64,000 nucleotides of DNA from Rhodopseudomonas palustris HaA2 (GTDB taxonomy: Bacteria > Pseudomonadota > Alphaproteobacteria > Rhizobiales > Xanthobacteraceae). The notes under the pieces were generated by a model. It worked only from the letters and a program-made list of their open reading frames with translations, searched no databases and was not told where the DNA came from. Of the stretch, positions 35,685 to 45,349 are shown piece after piece. Location: positions 4,946,501 through 5,010,500 of the forward strand of contig NC_007778.1 in assembly GCF_000013365.1 (NCBI RefSeq), given 5' to 3'. Position 1 is the stretch's first letter. Every line of letters begins with the position of its first letter. A program made the translations under genes and the position numbers.

Positions 35685-36658
35685 TGCCCGTCGAACGGCC
35701 GGTCGGGCGCCCTGTCGGCGCGGCCGCGCTTCTGGTGCTGGCAGGGCTGTTCATCACCAGCCTGTTCGTCGGCGTCGGCGAGGTCTCGCTCCGCGACGCC
35801 TTCACCGATCCCGATGCGCTTTATCTCATCGCCGCGAGTCGCCTGCCGCGAACGCTCGCCGCCGTGCTGACGGGGGCCGGCCTCGCGATCGCAGGCCTGG
35901 TGATGCAGACGCTGGCGCGCAACCGCTTCGTCGAACCGACGACGGCGGGCACCGGCCAGAGCGCCGCGCTCGGCATTCTGCTCGTCACGCTCTTGATGCC
36001 GTCGGCGTCGATCGCGACGAAGACCCTCGTCGCCAGCGTGACCGCGCTCGCCGGCACATCGCTGTTCCTGTCGATCGCACACCGGCTGCCGCCGACGCAG
36101 CCGTTTCTGGTGCCGCTGTTCGGGCTGGTCTATGGCGGCGTCGTCGGCGCGGCCGTCACCTTCGTCGCCTGGCATGCCGATCTGCTGCAATTCGTCGAGA
36201 TCTGGACCAGTGGCGAGTTCTCCGGCGTGCTACGCGGGCGCTACGAACTACTCTGGGTCTCGGCGGCGATGCTGGCGGCGACATGGATCTTCGCCGACCG
36301 CTTCACCCTGATGTCGCTGGGGCGCGACGTCAGCGTCGGGTTGGGCCTCGACTATGCGCGGATGATGCAGATCGGCCTCGTCATCATTTCGGTCGTCACC
36401 GCGCTGACGGTCGTGATCGTCGGGCTGATCCCGTTCGTCGGCCTCGTCGTCCCCAACATGGTCTCGCGGCTGATGGGCGACAACATGCGGTCGGCGATCC
36501 CCTGGGTGGCGGGCAGCGGCGCGGCGCTGGTTCTGGTCTGCGACATCATCGGCCGGCTGCTGCGCTTTCCCTACGAGATCCCGGTCGGCACCGTGCTCGG
36601 CGTGGTCGGCGCCGCGGCTTTCCTCTGGCTGCTGTTTCGCAGGCCGGCCCATGCGTGA
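35681..36658 (+). CDS. Siderophore ABC transporter permease 1 (FecCD family)
   Basis: A 325-residue polytopic membrane protein of the BtuC/FecCD family. LPRTLAAVLTGAGLAIAGLVMQTLARNRFVEPTTAGTGQSAALG is represented by its typical SRLPRTLAAVL and ARNRFVEP segments. The conserved GLIPFVGLVVPNMVSRL loop contacts the ATPase. The start at 35681 overlaps the binding-protein stop; ATG 35684 is an alternative. It works with the next permease as a heterodimer in the inner membrane. Confidence 0.9.
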   Translation: MMPVERPVGRPVGAAALLVLAGLFITSLFVGVGEVSLRDAFTDPDALYLIAASRLPRTLAAVLTGAGLAIAGLVMQTLARNRFVEPTTAGTGQSAALGILLVTLLMPSASIATKTLVASVTALAGTSLFLSIAHRLPPTQPFLVPLFGLVYGGVVGAAVTFVAWHADLLQFVEIWTSGEFSGVLRGRYELLWVSAAMLAATWIFADRFTLMSLGRDVSVGLGLDYARMMQIGLVIISVVTALTVVIVGLIPFVGLVVPNMVSRLMGDNMRSAIPWVAGSGAALVLVCDIIGRLLRFPYEIPVGTVLGVVGAAAFLWLLFRRPAHA

Positions 36659-37601
36659 TCGCTCCACGATCGTGCTGGCGGCGCTCGGCCTGACCGCACT
36701 CGCCTGCATCGGCGCCTTCATGACGATCGGACTGCGCGGCAATCTGGCGTTCGCGCTCGAACTGCGCAGCACACGCCTGCTGGCCCTGATACTCGTCGCG
36801 ATTTCCATTGCCGTCTCGACGGTGGTGTTCCAGACCGTGACGGCGAACCGGATACTGACGCCGTCGATCATGGGGCTCGACGCGCTCTACGTCTTCAGCC
36901 AGTCGCTGCTGGTCTTCGCCGTCGGCGGGCTCGGCTTCGCGTCACTCGACCCGCGGCTCAAATTCGCCGGTGAGGCGCTGGTGATGGTCGCGCTCGCGGC
37001 GCTGCTGTTCCTGCCGCTGCTCAGATCGCGCGTCGACCTGATCCTGATGCTGCTGGCGGGCGTCACCATCGGCGTGCTGTTCCGAAGCCTGTCGTCGCTG
37101 CTCGCGCGCCTGATCGACCCCAACGACTTCGCCCTCCTGCAAGGCGCGAGCTATGCCGGCTTCGGCAAGATACACGGCGAGCTCCTGGTCGCGGCCGGGG
37201 TGTTGTCCGCGATCGGAATCGCGATCGCATGGCGGATGCGCCACGTGCTGGATGTTCTCGCACTCGGGCGCGACACCGCGACGGGCCTCGGCCTCGAATG
37301 GACCCGCGTCGTCGCCGGGATGATCATGCTGGTCGCCGCATTGGTCGCCGTCTCCACCGCGCTGGTCGGGCCGGTCGCGTTCTTCGGCCTGCTCGTGGTC
37401 GCATTGGGCGAGCGGCTGATCGACACCCGCCGCCATGCGATCCTGCTGCCCACCGCGGCGCTGGTGGCGATCATCGTGCTTGTCGGCGGACAGACCATCT
37501 TGCAGCATGGATTGGGCGGCGTCTCCACGCTGGGCGTCGTCATCGAGTTCGTGGGGGGCCTCGTCTTCCTCGCAATGCTTCTCCACGGAGTGCGGCGATG
37601 A
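36651..37601 (+). CDS. Siderophore ABC transporter permease 2 (FecCD family)
   Basis: A 316-residue polytopic FecCD-family permease. It has RSTRLLALILVAISIAVST with TANRILTPSIMGLDALY near the N terminus and VGPVAFFGLLVVALGERL as the ATPase-contact loop. Its start overlaps permease 1 by eight bases and its stop overlaps the ATPase start (ATGA). It resembles the FatC/YclO side of the pair. Together they import the ferric siderophore after the TonB-dependent outer-membrane step. Confidence 0.9.
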   Translation: MRDRSTIVLAALGLTALACIGAFMTIGLRGNLAFALELRSTRLLALILVAISIAVSTVVFQTVTANRILTPSIMGLDALYVFSQSLLVFAVGGLGFASLDPRLKFAGEALVMVALAALLFLPLLRSRVDLILMLLAGVTIGVLFRSLSSLLARLIDPNDFALLQGASYAGFGKIHGELLVAAGVLSAIGIAIAWRMRHVLDVLALGRDTATGLGLEWTRVVAGMIMLVAALVAVSTALVGPVAFFGLLVVALGERLIDTRRHAILLPTAALVAIIVLVGGQTILQHGLGGVSTLGVVIEFVGGLVFLAMLLHGVRR

Positions 37602-38356
37602 TCGTCGTGAAGAACATCTCGCTCGCCTACCAGGGCGCGAGGATCCTGCGGGACATCAATCTGGAGATTCCCGAAACCGGCGTCACCGCACTGATCGGCC
37701 CGAACGGTGCCGGAAAATCCAGCCTGCTGTCGCTGATCGCGCGGCTTCAGCCGATCCAGACCGGCTCGATCAGCGTCGACGGGCAGCCGATCGGGCACAC
37801 GCCGAGCCGCGTGCTGGCGCGCAGGCTGGCGATCCTGCGGCAGGATCCGGCGATCGCCAGCCGGCTCCGGGTGCGCGAGCTGGTGGCGTTCGGCCGCTTT
37901 CCGCACAACAACGGCCGCGCCACGGACGAGGACCGGGCGCTGACGCAGGCCGCGCTCGAACGCTTCGACCTGACCCGCTTCGCCGACCGCTTCATCGACA
38001 CGCTGTCGGGCGGGCAACGGCAGCTGGTGCTGGTGGCGATGACGTTCTGCCAGGGCACGCGATGGCTGCTGCTCGACGAACCGCTCAACAATCTCGACAT
38101 GTTCTATGCCCGCGAACTGATGCGCTCCTTGCGGGACGTCGCCGACAGCGAACGCCGCGCGATCGTGATCGTGCTCCACGACATCAATCAGGCCGTGACC
38201 TATGCGGACCACATCGTCGCGATGAAAGGCGGCGCCGTGATCGCGCAGGGCCCGCCAGGCCAGATCGCGAATACCGCAAGCCTGCGGCAGATCTTCGGCT
38301 ATGACATGCCGGTCGAAACCTATCGCGGGAAACCGATTGTGCTGAATCACCTGTAG
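37598..38356 (+). CDS. Siderophore ABC transporter ATPase
   Basis: A 252-residue ABC ATPase of the iron-siderophore class with Walker A GPNGAGKSS, signature LSGGQRQ, Walker B WLLLDEPLNNLD and the H-loop VLHDINQA. It energises the two upstream permeases. The four-base overlap with permease 2 makes it the fourth gene of the importer set. It is followed by 195 bases before fecR with no obvious terminator. Confidence 0.92.
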   Translation: MIVVKNISLAYQGARILRDINLEIPETGVTALIGPNGAGKSSLLSLIARLQPIQTGSISVDGQPIGHTPSRVLARRLAILRQDPAIASRLRVRELVAFGRFPHNNGRATDEDRALTQAALERFDLTRFADRFIDTLSGGQRQLVLVAMTFCQGTRWLLLDEPLNNLDMFYARELMRSLRDVADSERRAIVIVLHDINQAVTYADHIVAMKGGAVIAQGPPGQIANTASLRQIFGYDMPVETYRGKPIVLNHL

Positions 38357-38551
38357 TGAAAAGATGCCTGGGACAATTCCAGATGCGCGTTCTCAGCAGA
38401 TCCCATATCGCGTCGGATCGCCGCTGACGTCGCGGACCGGGACTGATCGTCATCACCCCTCTCCGCCTGCCCCCAGGGGCTGTTCGCGGTGCGGCGTGGA
38501 AGAGCGGCGCTTGCCATAACAGCAGACGCTTTTGCGAGAGAATGCGCGGCG

Positions 38552-39541
38552 ATGGAATTCGCATCCGACGACAGCAAGGACCGGGAGCGGGCGTCGCGAG
38601 AGGCGACCGAGTGGTTCGTGCGTCTGCAGAACCCCCTCGCCACCGACGACACGCGGCGGGCTTACCGGGATTGGCTGATGGCCGACCCCGCGCATCGCGA
38701 AGCGATCCGCGACGTCTCCGAATTGTGGGGCGCGCTCGATCGGCCCGCCGCGCAGCTCGCCAGCACCGGCTGGCACCGCTCCGCCGACGAACCGGCACCC
38801 CGGCCGCGCCGATGGTTCGCGACGGGATCGAGGTTCGCGACCGCCGCCGTCGTCGTCGTCGCGCTGGCGGGCGGCCTTGCCGTGTGGCGCGATCCAGGGC
38901 TGCTCGACCGGGCTTTCGCCGATGTCGCGACGCATCCCGGCGAGCGGCGCGAAGTGAGTCTCGCCGACGGGACGCTTGCTGTTCTCGATGGCGACACGGC
39001 CCTCAAGAGCCACATGAGCGGCCCCCGCCGCGACGTGACCGTGTTGCGCGGCCGGGTCTGGCTCGATGTGGCCCGCGATCCAGCGCGGCCGTTCACGGTG
39101 CATGCCGGAGGCGTCGATGCCCGGGTGCTCGGCACCGCCTTCGAGGTCAATCGCGAGGCCGCCGCGGTCACCGTCGAGCGCGGCGAGGTCGCGGTGTCCG
39201 GCGTCGACAGTCGGCTCGGCCCGGTCAAGCTGACGGCCTGGCAGCGCGTTGCGCTTCAGGACGGCACGCTGGGCGCGCCGGTCACGGTCGACCCGGAGCA
39301 GATGTTCGCGTGGCGGCGGGGGCTGATCATTCTCGATCGTGCGCCGCTGTCGCAGGTCGTCGAAGAACTCGACAAAATGGCGCCCGGCCGCGTGCTGATC
39401 GCCGATCCGGAGCTGAAGCGCCTGACGCTCTCCGGCGCCTTTCGCACCGACGAGCCCGGCGCCGTGCTGGAAGCCCTGCGGAGCGCGCTCGGGCTCCGCA
39501 CCGTCTCCGTCCCGGGCTTCGCGACGCTGATCTACCGCTGA
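38552..39541 (+). CDS. FecR-family anti-sigma / sigma regulator
   Basis: A 329-residue FecR protein. The N-terminal cytoplasmic DUF4880 region is EATEWFVRLQNP...YRDWLMADPAHREAI. One transmembrane helix (about 99-114) follows, then the periplasmic FecR domain (GERREVSLADGTLAVLD...) and a C-terminal STN-like part (LSQVVEELDKM). It would pass the receptor signal to an ECF sigma factor; the only candidate here is 10 kb upstream at 27822-28322. ATG 38552 is the best start although the ribosome-binding site is weak. The TonB receptor follows after 99 bases. Confidence 0.88.
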   Translation: MEFASDDSKDRERASREATEWFVRLQNPLATDDTRRAYRDWLMADPAHREAIRDVSELWGALDRPAAQLASTGWHRSADEPAPRPRRWFATGSRFATAAVVVVALAGGLAVWRDPGLLDRAFADVATHPGERREVSLADGTLAVLDGDTALKSHMSGPRRDVTVLRGRVWLDVARDPARPFTVHAGGVDARVLGTAFEVNREAAAVTVERGEVAVSGVDSRLGPVKLTAWQRVALQDGTLGAPVTVDPEQMFAWRRGLIILDRAPLSQVVEELDKMAPGRVLIADPELKRLTLSGAFRTDEPGAVLEALRSALGLRTVSVPGFATLIYR

Positions 39542-39640
39542 GGGTCTCCAGTATTTTTGCGGGGTCCACCCCACTTGCTCGTTGAACAACGGGAGGGGCC
39601 GTTAGTCGCGCGCCCCGAGCGGAGTGGGGACCTCTAGACC

Positions 39641-41911
39641 ATGCGAAAATTCGCAAGTGCTGCCGTGCTGAACTGCGGCGTATCGATGTTTGCAGTGGCG
39701 CTTGCCGTTGCCGATGTGCCCGAAGCGCGGGCGCAGGCAAACAACGCTTACAGTTTCAATATCCCGGCCAAATCGCGCCTCGCCGCGCTCGCGGACTTCA
39801 CCGCGGCGACCGGGATCCAGGTGGTGCATCAGGGGGCGGGGGCGATCGGCGGCACCTCCCCGGTGGTGAGCGGTCGCTACCCTGCCGATACGGCGCTCCG
39901 GACGATTCTGGCCGGCTCCGGCCTCAACTATCGCTTCACGGGGCCGCGCACCGTCGCGATCGAGGCGCCGGGCGGCGCAGCGGGCGCGGGCGGCGCCGTG
40001 GCCGGCAGCGGCATCGCGCTGGATACGATCAGCGTGACCGGCGCCGGACAAGGGATCGGCCGCGACGGCGTCAGCGAGATCAACATCACGAGCGTGGACA
40101 TCGAGCGTCGCAATGCGACCGACGTCAAGGGCTTGTTCCGCGGCGAGCCGAGCATCCTGGTCGGCTCCTCGCTGCCGATGTCGCAGAAGCTCTATGTGCA
40201 GGGCATCGAGGAAACCAATCTCGCGGTTTCGATCGACGGCTCGCGGCAGAACAACAAGGTGTTCCATCACAACGCGACCACGATGATCGATCCGAGCCTG
40301 CTCAAGGCGGTGCGGGTCGATGCCGGCGTGGCGCCCGCCGACGCCGGCCCCGGCGCACTCGGCGGCGCGATCGCCTATGTGACCAAGGACGCGCGGGACT
40401 ACCTGCCCAATGACGGCTTCGGCGGCTCGATCAAGTCGACCTTCAACTTCAACGGCAACACCTCGACCAACAATCTCACCAGCTACACGCGCCAGGGCGG
40501 CTTCGAAGCGCTCGGCTCCTTCACCTATGCCAAGGGGAGCGAGTTCAAGGCCGGCAACGGCCAGGACGTGCTCGGCACCGCGACCAATTTCCTCAGCGGG
40601 CTCGGCAAGATCGCCTATCAGAGCCTCGAGGGCCACCGCTTCTCGCTGAGCCACGAGCAGATGCGCGACGACGCCCTGCGGCCGTTCCGGGCCAATGCGG
40701 TGCAGATCATCGGCGGCAAGCCGACGCCGCTGGTGCGCCCCTACACGCTCGACCGGCAGAACACCGTCTTCACCTACACCAACGTCTCCCCCGACGGATG
40801 GTGGGACCCCAAATTCGTGCTGGGCTACAATCGCTCGAAAGCCGCGGTGGACCAATACACCGGCGCCACGCTCAGTACCTACAGCTACACCAGCCAGGGA
40901 ATCAGCGACAGCCTCAACGGCAAGCTGGAAAACAAGTTCGCCTTCTCCATCGGCGACGTCGTCGCCGGCATCGACTTCTACCGGGACCGCGCCGAATACA
41001 TCGACGTGAGCTATCGGACGATGGAGAAGGCCGACAATATCGGCGCCTATGCCCAGGCGCGGCTGCGGCCGTGGGAACGCACCAAGCTCTCCTTCGGCAT
41101 GCGCGGAGACCACCAGAATTTCAAAGGCGTCAACGGCTTCAGCTCCAGCGACCAGGGCTTAAGCGGGAACGCTTCGGGCGAATACGAGCTGACCAGCTTC
41201 CTCAGCGCCAAGGCCGGCTATTCGCACGTCTGGGCCGGCGTGCCGCTCGCCGAGAATTACGTCCAGAACCCGGCGTGGATCTACGGTGTCGGCCCGAAAT
41301 CGGTGACCTCCGACAACTACACCGCCGGTCTCGTCGCTCACTACGGGGATTTCCGCTTCGAGGGCGGCGTGTTCCGCACCCAGATCAACGATGCCCGCGT
41401 GCCGCTGTGGGCCGCCAACCAGGCGCTGCGCGCCTTCGACGTACAGACGCAGGGCTTCCACGTCGGCGGCACCTACAACTGGGGCGACGGCTTCGCGCGG
41501 GTGCGGTTCGCGCGCACCGACGCCGAGATCGACGGCAAGCCGGCCGATACTTATCTCGGCCAGTACCTCACGGCGCCGATCGGCGACGTGCTGACCTTTC
41601 AGCTCGCGCACACCGTCGTGCCGTGGAATCTGACCTTCGGAGGCGACGTCGAGATCGTGTTCGACTACGACAAGCTGCTGAATCCCGTGACCGGAATCGG
41701 CAAGCTCGAAGGCTACGAAGTCCTCAACGCCTTCGTCGAGCATCGCCCGTTCGCGCTGCCGTCGCTGACGCTGCGCGGTGAAGTCAGAAACCTGTTCAAC
41801 AGGAACTACGCGGCCCGCGGCACCTACGGCCTCGAATACGGCACCGGCGTCGTGCGGCCTCTGTACGAACCCGGCCGCTCCGTGCTGGTCAGCGCCAAGC
41901 TCGACTTCTGA
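39641..41911 (+). CDS. TonB-dependent receptor with STN signalling domain (FecA-type transducer)
   Basis: A 756-residue outer-membrane receptor. A signal peptide (about 1-31) is followed by an STN domain (YSFNIPAKSRLAALADFTAATG..., about 36-107), a plug (about 130-250) and a 22-strand-type barrel ending in VLVSAKLDF with C-terminal Phe. The STN domain lets the loaded receptor contact the FecR product made just upstream, so it is both importer and sensor. HHNATTMIDPSLLKAVRVD is a typical plug segment of hydroxamate/catecholate and haem-like receptors. It is the probable receptor for the island's own siderophore or a related xenosiderophore. Confidence 0.88.
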   Translation: MRKFASAAVLNCGVSMFAVALAVADVPEARAQANNAYSFNIPAKSRLAALADFTAATGIQVVHQGAGAIGGTSPVVSGRYPADTALRTILAGSGLNYRFTGPRTVAIEAPGGAAGAGGAVAGSGIALDTISVTGAGQGIGRDGVSEINITSVDIERRNATDVKGLFRGEPSILVGSSLPMSQKLYVQGIEETNLAVSIDGSRQNNKVFHHNATTMIDPSLLKAVRVDAGVAPADAGPGALGGAIAYVTKDARDYLPNDGFGGSIKSTFNFNGNTSTNNLTSYTRQGGFEALGSFTYAKGSEFKAGNGQDVLGTATNFLSGLGKIAYQSLEGHRFSLSHEQMRDDALRPFRANAVQIIGGKPTPLVRPYTLDRQNTVFTYTNVSPDGWWDPKFVLGYNRSKAAVDQYTGATLSTYSYTSQGISDSLNGKLENKFAFSIGDVVAGIDFYRDRAEYIDVSYRTMEKADNIGAYAQARLRPWERTKLSFGMRGDHQNFKGVNGFSSSDQGLSGNASGEYELTSFLSAKAGYSHVWAGVPLAENYVQNPAWIYGVGPKSVTSDNYTAGLVAHYGDFRFEGGVFRTQINDARVPLWAANQALRAFDVQTQGFHVGGTYNWGDGFARVRFARTDAEIDGKPADTYLGQYLTAPIGDVLTFQLAHTVVPWNLTFGGDVEIVFDYDKLLNPVTGIGKLEGYEVLNAFVEHRPFALPSLTLRGEVRNLFNRNYAARGTYGLEYGTGVVRPLYEPGRSVLVSAKLDF

Positions 41912-41919
41912 GCCTATCG

Positions 41920-41956
41920 ACAGCGTCGGTTCCGACGATGTCGGAACCGACGCTGT
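41920..41956 (+). terminator. Strong hairpin after the STN receptor gene
   Basis: A perfect 17-base stem (41920-41936 with 41940-41956) closed by a three-base GAT loop, starting nine bases past the receptor stop. No long T-run follows, but the stem is very stable and probably ends the fecR-receptor transcript. Confidence 0.7.
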
Positions 41957-42010
41957 TCGGCGGCCCTATCGCAACAGCGTGACCGACTGCCCGTTCTCCG
42001 GAGATCCAAA

Positions 42011-42496
42011 ATGGACGTTACCATTCGCGCGATGCGCAGCGAGGACGCGGTCGAAATCTTCGAGATCGTCAATCAGCGCGCGTTTCGCTTCTGGACGCTG
42101 TCTCTCCCCTATGAATCGTTCGACACGATCAAGAAGTGGCTCGAGCCGCAGTCACCGCGCGACCTGCATTTCTCGGCGGAACTGGACGGTCGTGTCGTCG
42201 GCGCGTCGGCGTTGCGCCCGTTCTACGGACGCCGCGCCCACGCCGCCGAGTTCTGGATCGGCGTGCATGAAGACTACGCCCGACGCGGCATCGGCACGCG
42301 ACTGCTCGCGGCCATGATCGACACCGCCGACAATTGGCTGAACATCAAGCGGATCGAGATGACGGTCTTCACCGACAATATCGGCGCGCTGGCGCTGTAC
42401 AGCAATTTCGGCTTCGAGATCGAAGGCACCCACAAGGCGGCCACCTTCAGAGAAGGCGCGTTCGTCGACGCCCATTGCATGGCGCGATTGCGATGA
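42011..42496 (+). CDS. GNAT-family N-acetyltransferase
   Basis: A 161-residue GNAT protein with the acetyl-CoA motif RRGIGTRLL, the acidic β-strand IEMTVFTDN and NIGALALYSNFGFEIEGT, as in amino-acid or polyamine acetyltransferases. It lies between the two TonB receptor genes of the iron island. Petrobactin-type siderophores contain polyamine arms, so it could acetylate the siderophore or its polyamine precursor. An unrelated detoxification role is equally possible. Confidence 0.82.
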   Translation: MDVTIRAMRSEDAVEIFEIVNQRAFRFWTLSLPYESFDTIKKWLEPQSPRDLHFSAELDGRVVGASALRPFYGRRAHAAEFWIGVHEDYARRGIGTRLLAAMIDTADNWLNIKRIEMTVFTDNIGALALYSNFGFEIEGTHKAATFREGAFVDAHCMARLR

Positions 42497-42576
42497 TCGA
42501 CACGCAAATCGCAACTGAGCGACGACTTCATACCGAACGCAAATCTGCATTGAACGGAAATTGATCGGAGGGGTGC

Positions 42577-44898
42577 ATGAAAAAATCAGTTGGTCCGGCT
42601 GCTCTGTTTGTCTCGAGCCTCAGCGCGCTGTCGCTTTCCGAAAGCGCACTGGCACAGGCGCCGTCTTCGCCGGCCGCCACGACGCTCGCACCGGTCGAAA
42701 TCATCGCCCCGCAGGTGCGGCCGCGGCCCCCGGGCCGCGTTCGCGCTTCGCAGAATCCCCGTCGCGGAGCGGCGACCCGGCCACGCCCGCGTGAGGTTGC
42801 AACCCCGACGTCCGCTCCTCCCGTGCCCGCCGTCCCCCCGCAGACCGCAACCGTCGGGCAGCCCCCGGTGCCCTATGTGGGCGGACAGGTCGGAACCGGC
42901 GCGCGGCTTGGTTTCCTGGGAAACACCTCCGTCTTCACGGCGCCGTTCAGCGTCACGGGGTACACATCGAAGCTCATGGAGGATCAGCAGGCGCGCAGTG
43001 TCGCGGACGTCGTCCTCAACGATCCCTCGGTGCGTAACGACGCGCCGCCGTTCAGCGAACGCGACTCGTTCTTTATCCGCGGTTTTTCGGTGACCAATCT
43101 CGACACCGCCTATGACGGGCTGTTCTACCTCGCGAATCCGCGCCGCGCCTTCCTCGAAGGAATCGAGCGTGTCGAAATCCTCAAGGGCCCGAGCGCATTG
43201 CTCAGCGGCGGCACCGGGCGCGTCGGCGGAACCATCAATCTGATTCCGAAGCGCGCCACCGACGAACCGCTGACGCGGCTGACGACCAGCTACACCAGCA
43301 ACTCGCAAATCTGGAACCACCTCGATCTCGGTCGTCGCTTCGGAGACAACAAGGAGTGGGGCGTCCGCTTCAACGGCTCCTACCGCAACGGCGACACGCC
43401 GCTGGATCTCAATTCGGCCGAGGTCGGTGTCGCCGCCCTCGGTCTCGACTATCGCAGCGAACGCTTCCGGGCGTCGCTGGACCTCAACGGCTCGATTCAG
43501 AACATCACGGCACCGACGTCGCTGTTCAATTCCGCGGCCGCGAACATCGTCGTCCCACCCGCGCCGAACGGCCGCATCAATACGTCGAGCCGCGACGAAT
43601 TCATCGACAGCCGCTACAAGATGATCGCCGGACGCGCCGAATACGATCTCTTGCCGGACACCACCATGTACCTGGCCGGCGGTGGCAGCCAATACAACGA
43701 GGACTTCCTCACGTCGTCCTACCGAATCACCAATTCGAACGGCACGGCCACCAACACGCTCGCGGTTCAGCCCCAGAAGCTCGAAGGATACACCGGCGAG
43801 ATCGGCGTGCGTTCGAAATTCCGGACCGGCGTCGTCGGTCATCAGTTGAACGTCTCGGCGGTCGAAGCGAACAACGAGCTCTACCGCGGCGGCACTCTGG
43901 GCTTCACCTCCTTCAGCTACGTGACCAACATCTACGATCCGGTCCGCCTGCCGCAGGGCAGGTTCCAGACCAGCGGTTTCGCCACATCCGACGACAGGCC
44001 CTTGCTGTCGCGGCTCACCGCTCGCAGCGCCGCGATATCCGACACGCTGTCGCTGCTCGACGACCGGCTGCTTGTGACGCTCGGCGGTCGCTGGCAGGAC
44101 ATCCTGCTGCGGGGATTTGTGACGGCGTCGGGCCCCACCCTCGGCACGGAATCGTCGCGCTATCAGGAGGCTCGTTTCAGCCCGGCCGTGGGCGCGGTGA
44201 TCCGCGCGACCGATCAGCTGTCGTTCTACGGAAACTACATCGAGTCGCTCGAATCGGGACCGACGGCGCCGGCCCTCGCGAACAATCGCAATACGGTGTT
44301 TCCGCCGGTGGTCAGCAAGCAGCAGGAGGTCGGCGCCAAATACGATCTCGGAATCGTCGGGCTGACGGCGTCGCTGTTCCAGATCGAACAGCCGAACGCC
44401 TTCACCGATCCGACCACCAACATCTTCTCCGTCAGCGGTCTGCAGCGCAACCGCGGCATCGAGCTGAGCGTTTTCGGCGAACCGGTCAAGGGCGTCCGTC
44501 TGCTCGGCGGCGTCACCCTCATGGACGCCAAGCTCGTTTCCACGATCGGCGGCCGCTACGACGGCAACGACGCGCCCGGCGTTCCGGTCACCGCGCTGAA
44601 CCTCTATGGCGAATACGATCTGCCCCATTGGCTGGCGCAGGGCGTGACGGTGACCGGCCGGGCGATCTACACCGGCGACGTGTTCTACGATCAGGCGAAC
44701 ACGCAGACCGTCTCCGACTGGACACGGTTCGACATCGGCGCGCGGTATGCGTTCACGGGGCCTTCGGGCAAGCCGGCCGTGCTGCGGGCCACCATCGAGA
44801 ACGTGGCCGATACGGCCTACTATCTCTCCGCCGCGCGTGGCTATCTCGCAGTCGGTGCACCGAGGACCTACATGGTGTCGGCGACGTTCAATTTCTGA
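42577..44898 (+). CDS. TonB-dependent siderophore receptor (no STN domain)
   Basis: A 773-residue outer-membrane receptor. A signal peptide (about 1-26) precedes a Pro/Arg-rich region (about 45-90), the plug (DQQARSVADVVLNDPSVR, RGFSVTNLDTAYDGL, VEILKGPSALLSG) and a barrel ending in MVSATFNF. The plug motifs are those of the TonB-siderophore receptor subfamily. It lacks an STN domain, so it imports but does not signal. GGAGGGG precedes the ATG. It has its own hairpin downstream and may take up ferric petrobactin-like siderophore. Confidence 0.88.
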   Translation: MKKSVGPAALFVSSLSALSLSESALAQAPSSPAATTLAPVEIIAPQVRPRPPGRVRASQNPRRGAATRPRPREVATPTSAPPVPAVPPQTATVGQPPVPYVGGQVGTGARLGFLGNTSVFTAPFSVTGYTSKLMEDQQARSVADVVLNDPSVRNDAPPFSERDSFFIRGFSVTNLDTAYDGLFYLANPRRAFLEGIERVEILKGPSALLSGGTGRVGGTINLIPKRATDEPLTRLTTSYTSNSQIWNHLDLGRRFGDNKEWGVRFNGSYRNGDTPLDLNSAEVGVAALGLDYRSERFRASLDLNGSIQNITAPTSLFNSAAANIVVPPAPNGRINTSSRDEFIDSRYKMIAGRAEYDLLPDTTMYLAGGGSQYNEDFLTSSYRITNSNGTATNTLAVQPQKLEGYTGEIGVRSKFRTGVVGHQLNVSAVEANNELYRGGTLGFTSFSYVTNIYDPVRLPQGRFQTSGFATSDDRPLLSRLTARSAAISDTLSLLDDRLLVTLGGRWQDILLRGFVTASGPTLGTESSRYQEARFSPAVGAVIRATDQLSFYGNYIESLESGPTAPALANNRNTVFPPVVSKQQEVGAKYDLGIVGLTASLFQIEQPNAFTDPTTNIFSVSGLQRNRGIELSVFGEPVKGVRLLGGVTLMDAKLVSTIGGRYDGNDAPGVPVTALNLYGEYDLPHWLAQGVTVTGRAIYTGDVFYDQANTQTVSDWTRFDIGARYAFTGPSGKPAVLRATIENVADTAYYLSAARGYLAVGAPRTYMVSATFNF

Positions 44899-44902
44899 TC
44901 GC

Positions 44903-44953
44903 GATCCGGAACGATGCCCACCTTCGGCTCCACCGAGGGGGCATGCCCGGATC
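44903..44953 (+). terminator. Hairpin after the second TonB receptor gene
   Basis: Nested inverted repeats lie just past the stop: GATCCGG (44903-44909) with CCGGATC (44947-44953), and inside them ATGCCC (44914-44919) with GGGCAT (44939-44944). The inner stem continues with CTTCGG against CCGAGG. It probably acts as a terminator. Confidence 0.55.
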
Positions 44954-45014
44954 CGGCCAGTGGATTGCGCCATGGCATCACGATCATGTCGCAATTCGAG
45001 CTCAGGACGCATCG

Positions 45015-45317
45015 ATGAATTTGCAGTCGGACGACATCACGCACACCAGCCGCGGGACCGTGAACACGGCGCATGCGAGCCGATACTTGCAGCAGCTCTG
45101 CAAGCATTGGTCGCATAAATTCGAAACCGAGTTCGATTCCGTCCGGGGCCGGATCGCGCTTCCCCTCGGGGAGACGCGGCTGACGGCCGAACCGGAAAGC
45201 CTGGTGATCGATCTTACGGCCGCAGACGCCACGGGTCTCGCGACCCTGCAGAAGGTCGTGGTCGACCATATCGAGCGCTTCGCGTTTCGCGAGACGCTCC
45301 ACTTCGACTGGAAGTGA
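45015..45317 (+). CDS. DUF2218 small protein
   Basis: A 100-residue soluble protein of the DUF2218 family: GTVNTAHASRYLQQLCKHWSHK, then GRIALPLGETRLTAE, ending ERFAFRETLHFDWK. The conserved HAxRYLxQLCKHWxHK block with its His and Cys residues suggests metal or redox binding. Members are often found beside siderophore transport genes, and the function is unknown. AGGACG precedes ATG 45015. It lies between the second receptor and the convergent ABC exporter. Confidence 0.85.
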   Translation: MNLQSDDITHTSRGTVNTAHASRYLQQLCKHWSHKFETEFDSVRGRIALPLGETRLTAEPESLVIDLTAADATGLATLQKVVVDHIERFAFRETLHFDWK

Positions 45318-45349
45318 CCGCCGCGCGAGGAGCGGCGGCGACACGCGCG

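Noticed and set aside
42586-45012. Long minus-strand open frame of 808 codons opposite the second TonB receptor
   Set aside because: Antisense shadow of a clear receptor gene; composition is typical of non-coding frames.
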